Source: CALGYY01 sp964585485 (GTDB taxonomy: Bacteria; Bacteroidota; Bacteroidia; Bacteroidales; CAIWKO01). From it: a DNA stretch of 64,000 nucleotides. Below are positions 51,951-60,297 of the stretch, in pieces. Under the pieces are notes generated by a model that did no database searches, was not told the origin of the DNA, and saw only the letters and a list, made by a program, of their open reading frames with translations. The DNA lies in NCBI GenBank assembly GCA_964585485.1, contig CAZPDS010000004.1:7946-71945 (forward strand), in the 5' to 3' direction. How positions within the stretch are numbered: position 1 is the stretch's first letter; each line of letters begins with the position of its first letter. A program made the translations under genes and the position numbers.

Positions 51951-53270
51951 ATGAGTAGATTTATCGGAATTCGCCACGAGACTAAATACAAAATGGAGCG
52001 CCGCGCTCCCCTTACGCCAAAACATGTAAAATGGCTGGTTGATCATCAGAAACTTGATATCGTTGTGCAAAATTCCGATAAACGTGTATTCACAGAAGAG
52101 GAATATCAGGGTGCCGGCGCAAAGGTTGCCAAAGACTTAAAGAAGTGTGACGTCATCTTTGGGGTGAAGGAGATGCCCCTCGATTTTTTTGAAGCCCAAA
52201 AGACGTACATTTTCTTTTCCCATGTTGTAAAAGGACAGCCTTACAACATGCCCATGCTAAAACGCATGATGGAACTGGGCTGCAACCTGATTGATTACGA
52301 GCGCATCGTGGATGAGCAGAACCGCCGCTTAATCTTTTTTGGCCGCTATGCAGGTATGGCCGGCGCCATTAACAGCCTCTGGGCCCTGGGTCTGCGCCTG
52401 AAAGAATACGGTTATGACTCCAAACTGCTCCGGATCAAACAGGCCCATCAGTATCATTCCCTGAAAGAGGCCCGCGAAGACATCTCGGCCGTGGGTCAGC
52501 TGATTGCCGAAAACGGGATCCCCGAAGAAATGCGTCCAGCCGTGGTCGGAATCACGGGCTACGGCAATGTGGCCAACGGCGCACAAGAGATCCTGGGTCT
52601 GCTGCCCGTAAAGGAAATCAGCCCCGAAAAGCTGCTGAGTCTCAAAGCCCGCAAAAACCTTCCTAACAATATTATCTATAAAGTCATCTTTAAGGAAGAG
52701 CATCTCTCCAAACCAATTGATCCCAATCAATGTTTCGATCTTCAGGACTACTACGCACATCCTGAAAATTACAAAAATCAGTTCGAACAATACGTTCCCC
52801 ACCTGACGGTATTATTAAACTGCATGTACTGGGATGCACGCTATCCGCGCATCATCACCAAAGACTTTCTCAAAAAACTGTACACCAAGGGACGCCCCAA
52901 ACTAACGGTAATTGGTGATATCACCTGCGATCCCAACGGATCGGTGGAGTGCCTGCACGAAGGTACCCTGATCGAAGATCCGTTGTTTGTTTACAACCCC
53001 TTCACCCGCGAACCAAGCATGGGCCATAAAGGGGAGGGATTGCTGATGATGGCGGTTGACATCCTGCCCAGCGAACTGCCGCGCGATGCTTCGGATGGCT
53101 TCGGCAACGCTTTGCTGCACTTCATTAAGCCCATCTCCATTGCCGATTACAATCTACCCTTTGAAGACCTGGATCTTCCCCGGGCCATCAAAAAGGCATT
53201 AATACTCCACAAGGGACAGCTAACTCCCGATTATCAGTATTTACAAAAACATCTTGAAGAGGCGTCCTAG
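51951..53270 (+). CDS. Lysine-ketoglutarate reductase-like (saccharopine dehydrogenase, lysine-forming type) protein
   Basis: 439 residues. The N-terminal RHETKYKMERRAPLTPKHV and FFSHVVKGQPYNMPML follow the lysine-ketoglutarate reductase part of the bifunctional LKR/SDH (AASS) protein and the alanine dehydrogenase/PNT superfamily. The nucleotide-binding glycines appear as GITGYGNVANGAQE, and IGDITCDPNGSVE is conserved. It should join lysine and 2-oxoglutarate to saccharopine, or a similar reductive amination. No saccharopine-to-glutamate partner lies nearby. The 3' end overlaps convergent lpxB by 4 bp. Confidence 0.85.
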   Translation: MSRFIGIRHETKYKMERRAPLTPKHVKWLVDHQKLDIVVQNSDKRVFTEEEYQGAGAKVAKDLKKCDVIFGVKEMPLDFFEAQKTYIFFSHVVKGQPYNMPMLKRMMELGCNLIDYERIVDEQNRRLIFFGRYAGMAGAINSLWALGLRLKEYGYDSKLLRIKQAHQYHSLKEAREDISAVGQLIAENGIPEEMRPAVVGITGYGNVANGAQEILGLLPVKEISPEKLLSLKARKNLPNNIIYKVIFKEEHLSKPIDPNQCFDLQDYYAHPENYKNQFEQYVPHLTVLLNCMYWDARYPRIITKDFLKKLYTKGRPKLTVIGDITCDPNGSVECLHEGTLIEDPLFVYNPFTREPSMGHKGEGLLMMAVDILPSELPRDASDGFGNALLHFIKPISIADYNLPFEDLDLPRAIKKALILHKGQLTPDYQYLQKHLEEAS

Positions 53271-54385
53271 GCCTTCAGTCGCTGGATCATCAGACCTGCA
53301 ATGCGATCCGATGCCCCCGGCCCGCCGCAGCGTGCATGCAATTCCTGCATTTGTTGAAGCATCCGGGAACGATAGGCCTCATCCGACAGAATCTTTCTTA
53401 GTTCGGCCGCCATCAGCGATGGCTGCAGTTCTTGCTGAATAAGTTCTTTAACCGCAGGACGGTCCAGTATTAAGTTCACCAGCGAAATGTAGTTAATTTT
53501 CACAACCCGCTTAGCAATCGCGAACGACAGCGCCGATCCCTTGTAGCAAACAACTTCCGGAACACCGAACAAAGCGGCTTCCAACGTAGCCGTTCCGGAC
53601 GTCACCAGGGCTGCCCGGGCACAGGCCAGCACCGCATAGGTCTGATCACGCACAATCTCCACCCGATGTCCCAGCGTAAGTTGAGAAATCAGTTCGTCAG
53701 GAACATTGGAGGAGGCAGCGACCATGAAGCGAGCCTCCGGAAAGTCCGGAATAATCTTCAACATGTGCTGGAGCATATTGTGTACCTCCTGCTGGCGACT
53801 ACCCGGCAATAAGGCCACCACAGGCCGGCCATCAGAGGTATCGATAATGGATGCCCGCCCGGCCTTCTGTTCCGAGAGAAACTGTGCAATAGCATCCAGC
53901 AGCGGGTGTCCGGCATAATCCACATCCACACCAAAACGCTGATAAAACGCTTTCTCGAAGGGCAGGATAACGTACATGCGATCTACCACCTTTTTTATTT
54001 TATGTACCCGACCCTGCTTCCAGGCCCAAATCTGCGGTGAAATATAATAAAACACCCGTATGTTCTGCGCCTTTGCATATTCAGCTATACGCAGATTAAA
54101 ACCCGGATAATCGACCAATATCACTACATCCGGGCGATACGTCAGTATGTCTTGTTTGCAATAACGGATGTTCTTTAAAACAGTCCGCAGATTCACGGCC
54201 ACTTCCACGAAGCCCATAAAGGAAATATCCCGGATGTGCCGTACCAATTCCGCACCCTCGGCCTGCATTCGGTCACCGCCCCAGGCGCGGAATTCCGCAT
54301 GATCATCCAACTTTTTCAAACCCTTCATCAGGTTCGAAGCATGCAGGTCGCCCGACGCTTCTCCGGCAATGATATAGTATTTCAT
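53267..54385 (-). CDS. lpxB: Lipid-A-disaccharide synthase
   Basis: 372 residues. Family hallmarks are the N-terminal GEASGDLHASNLM, the DYPGFNLRIA stretch, YYISPQIWAWKQGR and LLPGSRQQEV. It condenses UDP-2,3-diacylglucosamine with lipid X to the lipid A disaccharide at the inner membrane. It follows surE and a small membrane gene in a minus-strand operon. Confidence 0.97.
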   Translation of the reverse strand: MKYYIIAGEASGDLHASNLMKGLKKLDDHAEFRAWGGDRMQAEGAELVRHIRDISFMGFVEVAVNLRTVLKNIRYCKQDILTYRPDVVILVDYPGFNLRIAEYAKAQNIRVFYYISPQIWAWKQGRVHKIKKVVDRMYVILPFEKAFYQRFGVDVDYAGHPLLDAIAQFLSEQKAGRASIIDTSDGRPVVALLPGSRQQEVHNMLQHMLKIIPDFPEARFMVAASSNVPDELISQLTLGHRVEIVRDQTYAVLACARAALVTSGTATLEAALFGVPEVVCYKGSALSFAIAKRVVKINYISLVNLILDRPAVKELIQQELQPSLMAAELRKILSDEAYRSRMLQQMQELHARCGGPGASDRIAGLMIQRLKA

Positions 54386-54387
54386 GC

Positions 54388-54672
54388 CTACAGGTTGAAA
54401 ATAAAGAAAAGTATACCGGCCACAAAGGTAACCAACAGAATACCGCGACCCGTTTTATCAGCTTTCAGCGTGATGAGATAATAGCGGATCATAAGTAAAT
54501 TAATGATCAGGCTAAGAATCTGCACCATGCTATCGGTGAGATAGGGCCGGTTGCTGACTTTGTTCTCGATACTGATATTAATGTAATGAAGGATCAGGTA
54601 AAGGATACCCGGTAATACCAGACCCAGGAGAATCCCAAGCCAAAACGAATCTTTTTTCAAAAATTTAAACAT
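54388..54672 (-). CDS. Small membrane protein between surE and lpxB
   Basis: 94 residues from ATG 54672, which overlaps the end of surE by 8 bp; the longer upstream frame lies inside surE. Three hydrophobic helices (~10-28, ~48-63, ~75-94) with short charged loops. No family recognised, but the overlap with surE and 2-bp gap to lpxB show it is a real operon member, possibly in envelope biogenesis. Confidence 0.7.
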   Translation of the reverse strand: MFKFLKKDSFWLGILLGLVLPGILYLILHYINISIENKVSNRPYLTDSMVQILSLIINLLMIRYYLITLKADKTGRGILLVTFVAGILFFIFNL

Positions 54673-55435
54673 CCAGTTTCCATTTTTTAAGTTGTTCGAT
54701 CGCATGATGTGCGGTAAAATCATAATGCACCGGAACAACGGATACATAGTTCCGCGCCAGCGCATATTCATCGGTATCTTCACCCATATCATGGTTTTCG
54801 AAGACACCCGTGAGCCAATAATAATCTTTTCCATGCGGATCCTTACGCTGATCGAAAGACTCTTTCCAGCTTGCCATGGCCTGACGGCAAATCTTCACCC
54901 CCGCGAACCCCTGAGCAAGGGCGGATGGAAAATTTACATTCAGGCCGGTCCGGGCCGGCAGGCCGTCATGCAGCACACGCCTTGCCAGCGCCTGCACATA
55001 CGGCTCGCAGGGACTGAAATCCGCATCGTAACTATAATCAAGAAGAGAAAATCCAATGGATGGAACGCCTTCCATAACCCCTTCAAGAGCCGCCGAAAGT
55101 GTTCCGGAATAGATCACGTTAATCGAACTATTGGATCCATGATTGATACCCGACACCAAGAGGTCTGGCTTGCGCGGGAGAACCTTGTCGATGGCAATTT
55201 TCACACAATCCACCGGGGTTCCGCTGCAACTGTATTCCACAAGGGACGCATCGGTCCGCAACTTCTGCAAATACAAGGGATGCGTAATGGTGATGGCATG
55301 CCCCATCCCCGATTGCGGTTTATCCGGAGCCACCACCACCACCTCACCCAACGGAAGCATAAATCGGATGAGGTTCCGAAGGCCCGGCGCATGAATGCTG
55401 TCGTCGTTCGTAATCAGAATCAAAGGTTTTGACAT
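54665..55435 (-). CDS. surE: 5'/3'-nucleotidase SurE
   Basis: 256 residues from ATG 55435 (frame open to 55498 without homology). The N-terminal ILITNDDSIHAPGL holds the metal-binding DD pair; SGTPVDCVKIA and LVSGINHGSN are also family motifs. It dephosphorylates nucleoside monophosphates and short polyphosphate in stress and stationary phase. Confidence 0.96.
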   Translation of the reverse strand: MSKPLILITNDDSIHAPGLRNLIRFMLPLGEVVVVAPDKPQSGMGHAITITHPLYLQKLRTDASLVEYSCSGTPVDCVKIAIDKVLPRKPDLLVSGINHGSNSSINVIYSGTLSAALEGVMEGVPSIGFSLLDYSYDADFSPCEPYVQALARRVLHDGLPARTGLNVNFPSALAQGFAGVKICRQAMASWKESFDQRKDPHGKDYYWLTGVFENHDMGEDTDEYALARNYVSVVPVHYDFTAHHAIEQLKKWKLDV

Positions 55436-55623
55436 ACACCTGTTCTTTCTGCAAAGGTCGTTAAAATTCGTGAATCTTGCCTCATCCCCTTCCTCCATTC
55501 ACCGCTGAACCTCCGCTGCTCTCTCGTGAGGCGGATGCATCGCAAACTGCCACCAGGTAAAATATTTTATGGAAATTTGCCGGACGCAGCTCCCTCATGC
55601 CGCAAATTTAAAACTCATCCCCT

Positions 55624-57228
55624 ATGAAAAAGTCAATCATTTTTCTCTTGTTGGTCATTTTTACCGCTTTCGCCCAGGCCGGTGACCAACCCACGTCCGT
55701 CAAAACAAAAATCAAGGCCGTAAGCGTTTTCTTGTCCGGTGCGCAACTCACCAGCACAGCCGAAGCCAGTCTGCCCGCAGGCAGCAGCACACTGATTTTT
55801 AGTGATCTTACTGCTGACCTGGATCCGCAGAGTATCCAGGTTCGGGGTCAGGGAAATTTCAGCATCTTGTCGGTAACCCATCAATTAAACTACCTGAAAA
55901 CAAAAGAACAAACAACGGAAATCCGAAAACTGAGTGATTCCATTACCTTGCTCACCCGGGAGATCGAATACCAGACGGCCATACTGTCTGTTTACACGGA
56001 TGAAGAAAACCTGGTGTTAATCAACAAAGAATTGGGCGGCAACCAGAACGGGGTTAAAGCGGTCGACATCTGCGAAGCCGCCGATTTCTACCGTGCACGC
56101 CTCACCGAAATCCGAACGCTCAAACTAAAACTTGGCGGCCTTCTGCGGCAGCTTACCGAGCGTCGTGAACGTTTGAATCAACAGCTATCCACGCTGAATG
56201 CCGGAAGCGAAGAGCCGACCAGCGAGATTGTCGTTATCATCACCGCGGACGCTGCAACCACAGCCTCGTTCACGCTTTCGTACCTCGTGCGCAACGCCGG
56301 ATGGGTCCCCTCCTACGACCTGCGCGCCATCAATGTAAACAACCCGGTTGAACTTGTTTATAAAGCCAACATTTGGCAAACCACGGGCAAAAACTGGGAG
56401 CAGGTTAAACTGACCTTGTGTACCGGAAACCCAACAATGAGCGGAACACGGCCCCTCCTGTACCCCTGGTACCTCGCCCTGTATGCGCCCTACACTATGG
56501 ATTTTGAACAACAGGATGCGACCGCGGCCCCAATGCAATACAAGACCGTAATGGTGGCTGAAGACCGAAAAGAAACCAGCCCGGCACGGACCGGTGCTGA
56601 CTATTCCAGTATTCGGGAAAATCAAACCACCTTCGAATTTGATATCAGCATCCCCTATTCAATACCGGCCGACGGCAAGGCAAAAATTGTAGAAATTCAG
56701 GAATATCAACTACCGGCCGAATACCAGTACTTTGCCACACCCAAACTCGATCGTGATGCTTTCCTGATGGCACGCATCAGCGGATGGGAACAATACAACC
56801 TATTACCGGGCGAAGCGAACATCTTTTTCGAAGGAACGTTCCTTGGAAAATCATCGATCAATCCACACTACACACGTGACACGCTGGAGATCAGCCTGGG
56901 CCGTGATCAAAACATCAGCATAACCCGCGAAAAATTATTGGAATTCAGCAGCACCCGACTTATCGGAACCAATACCAAAGAAACCTTCACCTTTGAAATC
57001 AACGTGCGAAATAAAAAGAAAACCAATGTACGCATCGTGCTGGAGGATCAGCTGCCACTGTCGACCGATAAGGATATTGTTATTGAAGCCCTGGAACTCA
57101 GCGGAGGCACCGTCGACGCCAACACCGGCAAGGTCACCTGGAAATTGGACCTGAAACCCGCCGAAAATGTAAAATTACGTTTCTCTTATTCTGTCCGCTA
57201 TCCACGCGACAAACAAATCAACCTATAA
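55624..57228 (+). CDS. Exported DUF4139 (MuiA-like) protein
   Basis: 534 residues. A signal peptide ends near AFAQAG (residue ~20). The N-terminal domain (~25-100) starts VKTKIKAVSVFLSGAQLTSTAE, typical of the DUF4140/MuiA type. A coiled coil spans ~105-190. The C-terminal DUF4139 domain has VRNAGWVPSYDLRA. Homologues inhibit mucoid growth or are of unknown envelope role. Ends convergent to the DUF2490 gene. Confidence 0.87.
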   Translation: MKKSIIFLLLVIFTAFAQAGDQPTSVKTKIKAVSVFLSGAQLTSTAEASLPAGSSTLIFSDLTADLDPQSIQVRGQGNFSILSVTHQLNYLKTKEQTTEIRKLSDSITLLTREIEYQTAILSVYTDEENLVLINKELGGNQNGVKAVDICEAADFYRARLTEIRTLKLKLGGLLRQLTERRERLNQQLSTLNAGSEEPTSEIVVIITADAATTASFTLSYLVRNAGWVPSYDLRAINVNNPVELVYKANIWQTTGKNWEQVKLTLCTGNPTMSGTRPLLYPWYLALYAPYTMDFEQQDATAAPMQYKTVMVAEDRKETSPARTGADYSSIRENQTTFEFDISIPYSIPADGKAKIVEIQEYQLPAEYQYFATPKLDRDAFLMARISGWEQYNLLPGEANIFFEGTFLGKSSINPHYTRDTLEISLGRDQNISITREKLLEFSSTRLIGTNTKETFTFEINVRNKKKTNVRIVLEDQLPLSTDKDIVIEALELSGGTVDANTGKVTWKLDLKPAENVKLRFSYSVRYPRDKQINL

Positions 57229-57262
57229 AGCTACGCACGAAAACAATTGAAGCCTTTCCCGA

Positions 57263-57973
57263 TTACAAGGAATACTTTAGTTCGAGTCCCAGGATACTGT
57301 ATGAAGGCAGCAGGGTATTAAAGAAACCACCCTGCTGCCTTACGAAAGCAGTCCATTTGAGATGCGTGGCAAGGTCACCGCTCAGGCCCGCCGTCAATCG
57401 GTATTTATAGAGCGAAAGCCGTTCGCCACTGCGGCGACCCACATAAAACTCCAAGCCGGCAAAAGGCTCCAAACTGGACTTGCGAATATTGTATTCCACC
57501 TCTGCTTTCGGCCGGAAAGCCCAGACGGCATCGCGGTCTTTCATTTGATTTTCACGACTAACGAGCATCTGAAGAGCAGGCCGTACCTTGACCGTCCATC
57601 GCTGAATGTGGCCTTGGTATTCGACTTCCCACGAAAACCGGTGTGCCGGTGTTAGTCGCGTATCCGTATTGAAAATTTCTGAAAAGCGGTAGTTCACTTC
57701 AGCCGTCAGGTTGTAGGAAAATTTGTATTTACCGGAAACCTGAAAGTAAAACTCATCAAGACAGAAGGGCGAAAAACGCAATCGTGTACTATGTTCCACG
57801 GCCAGCTTCCACTTATCACCAATGTCCTTGCTGATCGAAATGGAAGGCCATAAGGCGGGTCGGTTGTTAAAAATCAATTGCGCACCGCTCGTCCCGGGCA
57901 GTGCACAAAAGACCAATCCCCATAACAACCCGCCCAAACGCCTTACAGGCCGAAGCTTTGCAAAAGTCCTCAT
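57263..57973 (-). CDS. DUF2490 outer-membrane-like protein (last gene of CotH/VTC operon)
   Basis: 236 residues. An N-terminal signal segment (LGGLLWGLVFCALPGTSGAQ) precedes a beta-barrel-like domain: KWKLAVEHSTRLRFSPFC, FSWEVEYQGHIQRW, ending with the strand LLPSYSILGLELKYSL. The pattern fits DUF2490, a predicted outer-membrane barrel. Its start overlaps the DUF4956 stop by 4 bp, so it belongs to the operon. Confidence 0.8.
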   Translation of the reverse strand: MRTFAKLRPVRRLGGLLWGLVFCALPGTSGAQLIFNNRPALWPSISISKDIGDKWKLAVEHSTRLRFSPFCLDEFYFQVSGKYKFSYNLTAEVNYRFSEIFNTDTRLTPAHRFSWEVEYQGHIQRWTVKVRPALQMLVSRENQMKDRDAVWAFRPKAEVEYNIRKSSLEPFAGLEFYVGRRSGERLSLYKYRLTAGLSGDLATHLKWTAFVRQQGGFFNTLLPSYSILGLELKYSL

Positions 57974-58632
57974 GTATCGGATGTGTTTGATTCTACCTTT
58001 TCATCCTCAAAATAGAACACCCTGATTTTTGCAGTATCGCGCAAAAAACTTATACGGTCAATATCTATTTTCCTGATTTTGTACCCCAGCCTGGATTCTA
58101 AATCCGCGTACAATTCTGCCTTCTGGTTCCGGTTGATAAGTTCAATTTTATCATACACGATGGCCTGCGATACCAGGGGCCGCCGGAAGAGCGTGTATTC
58201 CGAAAGCCAGGCCATGCCAATCATGGCAACGTTAGCCAGTAATACTTCGGCATACGACACTTTTTTGGTGGTCAGGGCATTCACCACTGAAATACCGATC
58301 ACCATAAAAAGATAGGTCATCTCTTTGATTGAAATCTGTACGGTCCGGTAACGTAATATCCCAAAGATGGCAAAAAGTCCGAGGGCCATCCCAATCTGTA
58401 ACTTCACATTTCCCAGCATAAAGCAGAGCAGAAAAATGGCCGTGCCCAACATCATGAACGTAAAAATGTAATCGCGGCGCCGGGTTTTCGGATAATACAG
58501 AAACCTCACCAGAAGAAAAATCATTAGGGTGTTAAAACAAAATCGGATCAGAAACTCCACAAAACCGTTCACATTAAAAAGTTCGATGTCCAGAAAAGTC
58601 GGACTTGTCCACTGAGCTTGCAATAAATTCAT
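57970..58632 (-). CDS. DUF4956 membrane protein
   Basis: 220 residues with four to five hydrophobic helices in the first ~140 residues (FCFNTLMIFLLVRFLYYP, FMMLGTAIFLLCFMLG, ALGLFAIFGILRYR) and a soluble C-terminal domain. FAIFGILRYRTVQISIKEMTY is the conserved DUF4956 core. DUF4956 genes are known to sit beside VTC and CotH genes in many bacteria. Overlaps both neighbours by 4 bp. Confidence 0.9.
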   Translation of the reverse strand: MNLLQAQWTSPTFLDIELFNVNGFVEFLIRFCFNTLMIFLLVRFLYYPKTRRRDYIFTFMMLGTAIFLLCFMLGNVKLQIGMALGLFAIFGILRYRTVQISIKEMTYLFMVIGISVVNALTTKKVSYAEVLLANVAMIGMAWLSEYTLFRRPLVSQAIVYDKIELINRNQKAELYADLESRLGYKIRKIDIDRISFLRDTAKIRVFYFEDEKVESNTSDT

Positions 58633-59375
58633 TCCAGTATTTTTTTAACGTTGCGTAATTTGGGCTTGAAGTTATTATACTTAACGCCTTCCACCATGGA
58701 AACGATGCCCATACAATATTTACTAAAGCTTCCCGCCTGAACATCCATACGATGTAAGACCTTCATCACTGGAGAAGAGCCCTGATGACCGCTTTGTTTT
58801 ACCTCTGCAATCACCAGCCGCGACATATCGAGGATTTGATCGCCCACCCGGAAATTCACATTCAGATCGATGGTGATGCGTTCCCTGGAGTCAAAGCCAG
58901 CCAGGGTGAGCCGGGAAAAGGAGTTTTCGAGGGTTTTCACAAGACGGTACTGGCCCAGAGGACTGTTTGCATCGAGAAACAGCCTACTTTCCGAACTTAT
59001 CTCTCCTGTCTGGTACGGCACCTCGATCCGCTTTTTTTTTGTTTTGTCCTTATTGGTCTTACGCTTAATTTCAAAAAAACTCCGGTCCGAAATCAGGTAG
59101 TCGCGCAAGCGAACTTTGTAGCGACTTCGAACCCCATTGTGATGACAACGATACAGGAAATAATCGGGTGTATCGAAGTAGACCGACCGATAGGGCATGA
59201 TCCGGGTTCCTTTTATCTCCAACAGTTGATAATAAGGCTGCAACTGATGCAGAAAATCTGACAAACGATCGGCCCGGAACAAGAACTTGGTGTCTGTTCT
59301 GTTCATCAGGGCAAGCGCGTCGAGCTGTTTTAACGACACGGGACGGAAATTATCAAGCACACCGGTGTCGGTCAT
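58629..59375 (-). CDS. VTC-domain polyphosphate polymerase-like protein
   Basis: 248 residues, the length of a solitary VTC catalytic domain. The tunnel residues of yeast Vtc4 have counterparts: KFLFRADRL, YRSVYFDTPDY, RSRYKVRLR (basic pair), FFEIKRKTN (Lys), RERITIDLNVNF, VIAEVKQ (metal Glu) and FSKYCMG (terminal Lys). This supports ATP-dependent polyphosphate synthesis or binding. No membrane helix of its own; the DUF4956 neighbour could anchor it. It overlaps both neighbours by 4 bp. Confidence 0.9.
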   Translation of the reverse strand: MTDTGVLDNFRPVSLKQLDALALMNRTDTKFLFRADRLSDFLHQLQPYYQLLEIKGTRIMPYRSVYFDTPDYFLYRCHHNGVRSRYKVRLRDYLISDRSFFEIKRKTNKDKTKKKRIEVPYQTGEISSESRLFLDANSPLGQYRLVKTLENSFSRLTLAGFDSRERITIDLNVNFRVGDQILDMSRLVIAEVKQSGHQGSSPVMKVLHRMDVQAGSFSKYCMGIVSMVEGVKYNNFKPKLRNVKKILE

Positions 59376-59863
59376 TTGCTGTAGGTCCAGGTTTTCATTT
59401 CAATCAATTTGTTGGCCGGATCATAGGTGCGTTTCTCAGTTTTAAACTTCCCCATGTACGTATATTTCGAGGTTTCCACCAGCTTACCTGCCGCGTTGTA
59501 AACCATCTCTCCGATCTTCTTCCCGTCGCTGTCCAGCGTGTATTTGGTCACTTTCTTTACCTTACCCGTCGGCTCATATTTGGTAACGGATGTTTTATCG
59601 TTGTCCGAATTAAAGGTATAGCTCTCGTGCTTTGTAATTTTTCCAAAATCATCATACTCCCGAACCTCAATCTCATTCCCATTGACATCATAGAACACGA
59701 TGGCATTGATTGTCTTAACTTCGCGACCGGTTTTGTAGGTATACTTATATTCCACTTCCTTTTTAACAGCGGCATCCCGAAAATCCTTCCGACCCTGTGC
59801 CTGCACAGGTGAAGCTGCAATAGCCACGAACAAAACAAGGACAATTATTTTGAATGTATTCAT
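59372..59863 (-). CDS. Exported YD-repeat-like protein in CotH/VTC operon
   Basis: 163 residues. A signal peptide ends near PVQAQG (residue ~24). The rest is a series of short beta repeats of the type YDVNGNEIEVREYDDFGKIT and YNAAGKLVETSKYTYMG, like toxin-complex/RHS YD repeats and MORN-like sheets. Exported, function unknown. Overlaps the VTC gene by 4 bp. Confidence 0.75.
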   Translation of the reverse strand: MNTFKIIVLVLFVAIAASPVQAQGRKDFRDAAVKKEVEYKYTYKTGREVKTINAIVFYDVNGNEIEVREYDDFGKITKHESYTFNSDNDKTSVTKYEPTGKVKKVTKYTLDSDGKKIGEMVYNAAGKLVETSKYTYMGKFKTEKRTYDPANKLIEMKTWTYSK

Positions 59864-59884
59864 TGAAATGACTGTATTGAATTC

Positions 59885-60289
59885 TTATTTGTAGATGATC
59901 ATGAGCGGAACTTCCACGTCGGCTCCGTTACGGGTGACTTCAACAGCACGGATGACCGGATATTTTGCACCGCTTTGCAGCGTAGAATCATCTGAATAGA
60001 CATAAACCTGATAGTTCCCCTTACGAAGAAACTTAAACTCAAAGGTGCCGTCGTAGTTGGTTTCTACATGTTCACTATACGTACGGTCATCGCCGTAAAT
60101 GATATACACATCCTCTTTGGGCGCATAATACTCTTCCTGCAGCACCGTGTAAGTGGAGTTGTAATCCTTCACATAGACTCGTCCGTAAACCGAAGCAGTA
60201 CCGCCTTCACCCGCATCTTTGCCACATGCCGTGATGAAAAGCAGCACACTTGATAACAAAAAAGAACGCAGAATATAGGTCTTCATCAA
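59885..60289 (-). CDS. Lipoprotein with carboxypeptidase-regulatory-like fold
   Basis: 134 residues. The lipobox LFITAC puts the lipidated Cys near residue 22. The mature part (ASVYGRVYVKDY ... NYDGTFEFKFLRKGNYQVYVYSDD) has the seven-strand prealbumin-like pattern of CarboxypepD_reg/SpaA-type domains. It lies between the CotH and YD-like genes, 8 and 21 bp away. Confidence 0.78.
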   Translation of the reverse strand: MMKTYILRSFLLSSVLLFITACGKDAGEGGTASVYGRVYVKDYNSTYTVLQEEYYAPKEDVYIIYGDDRTYSEHVETNYDGTFEFKFLRKGNYQVYVYSDDSTLQSGAKYPVIRAVEVTRNGADVEVPLMIIYK

Positions 60290-60297
60290 GCGAAATT

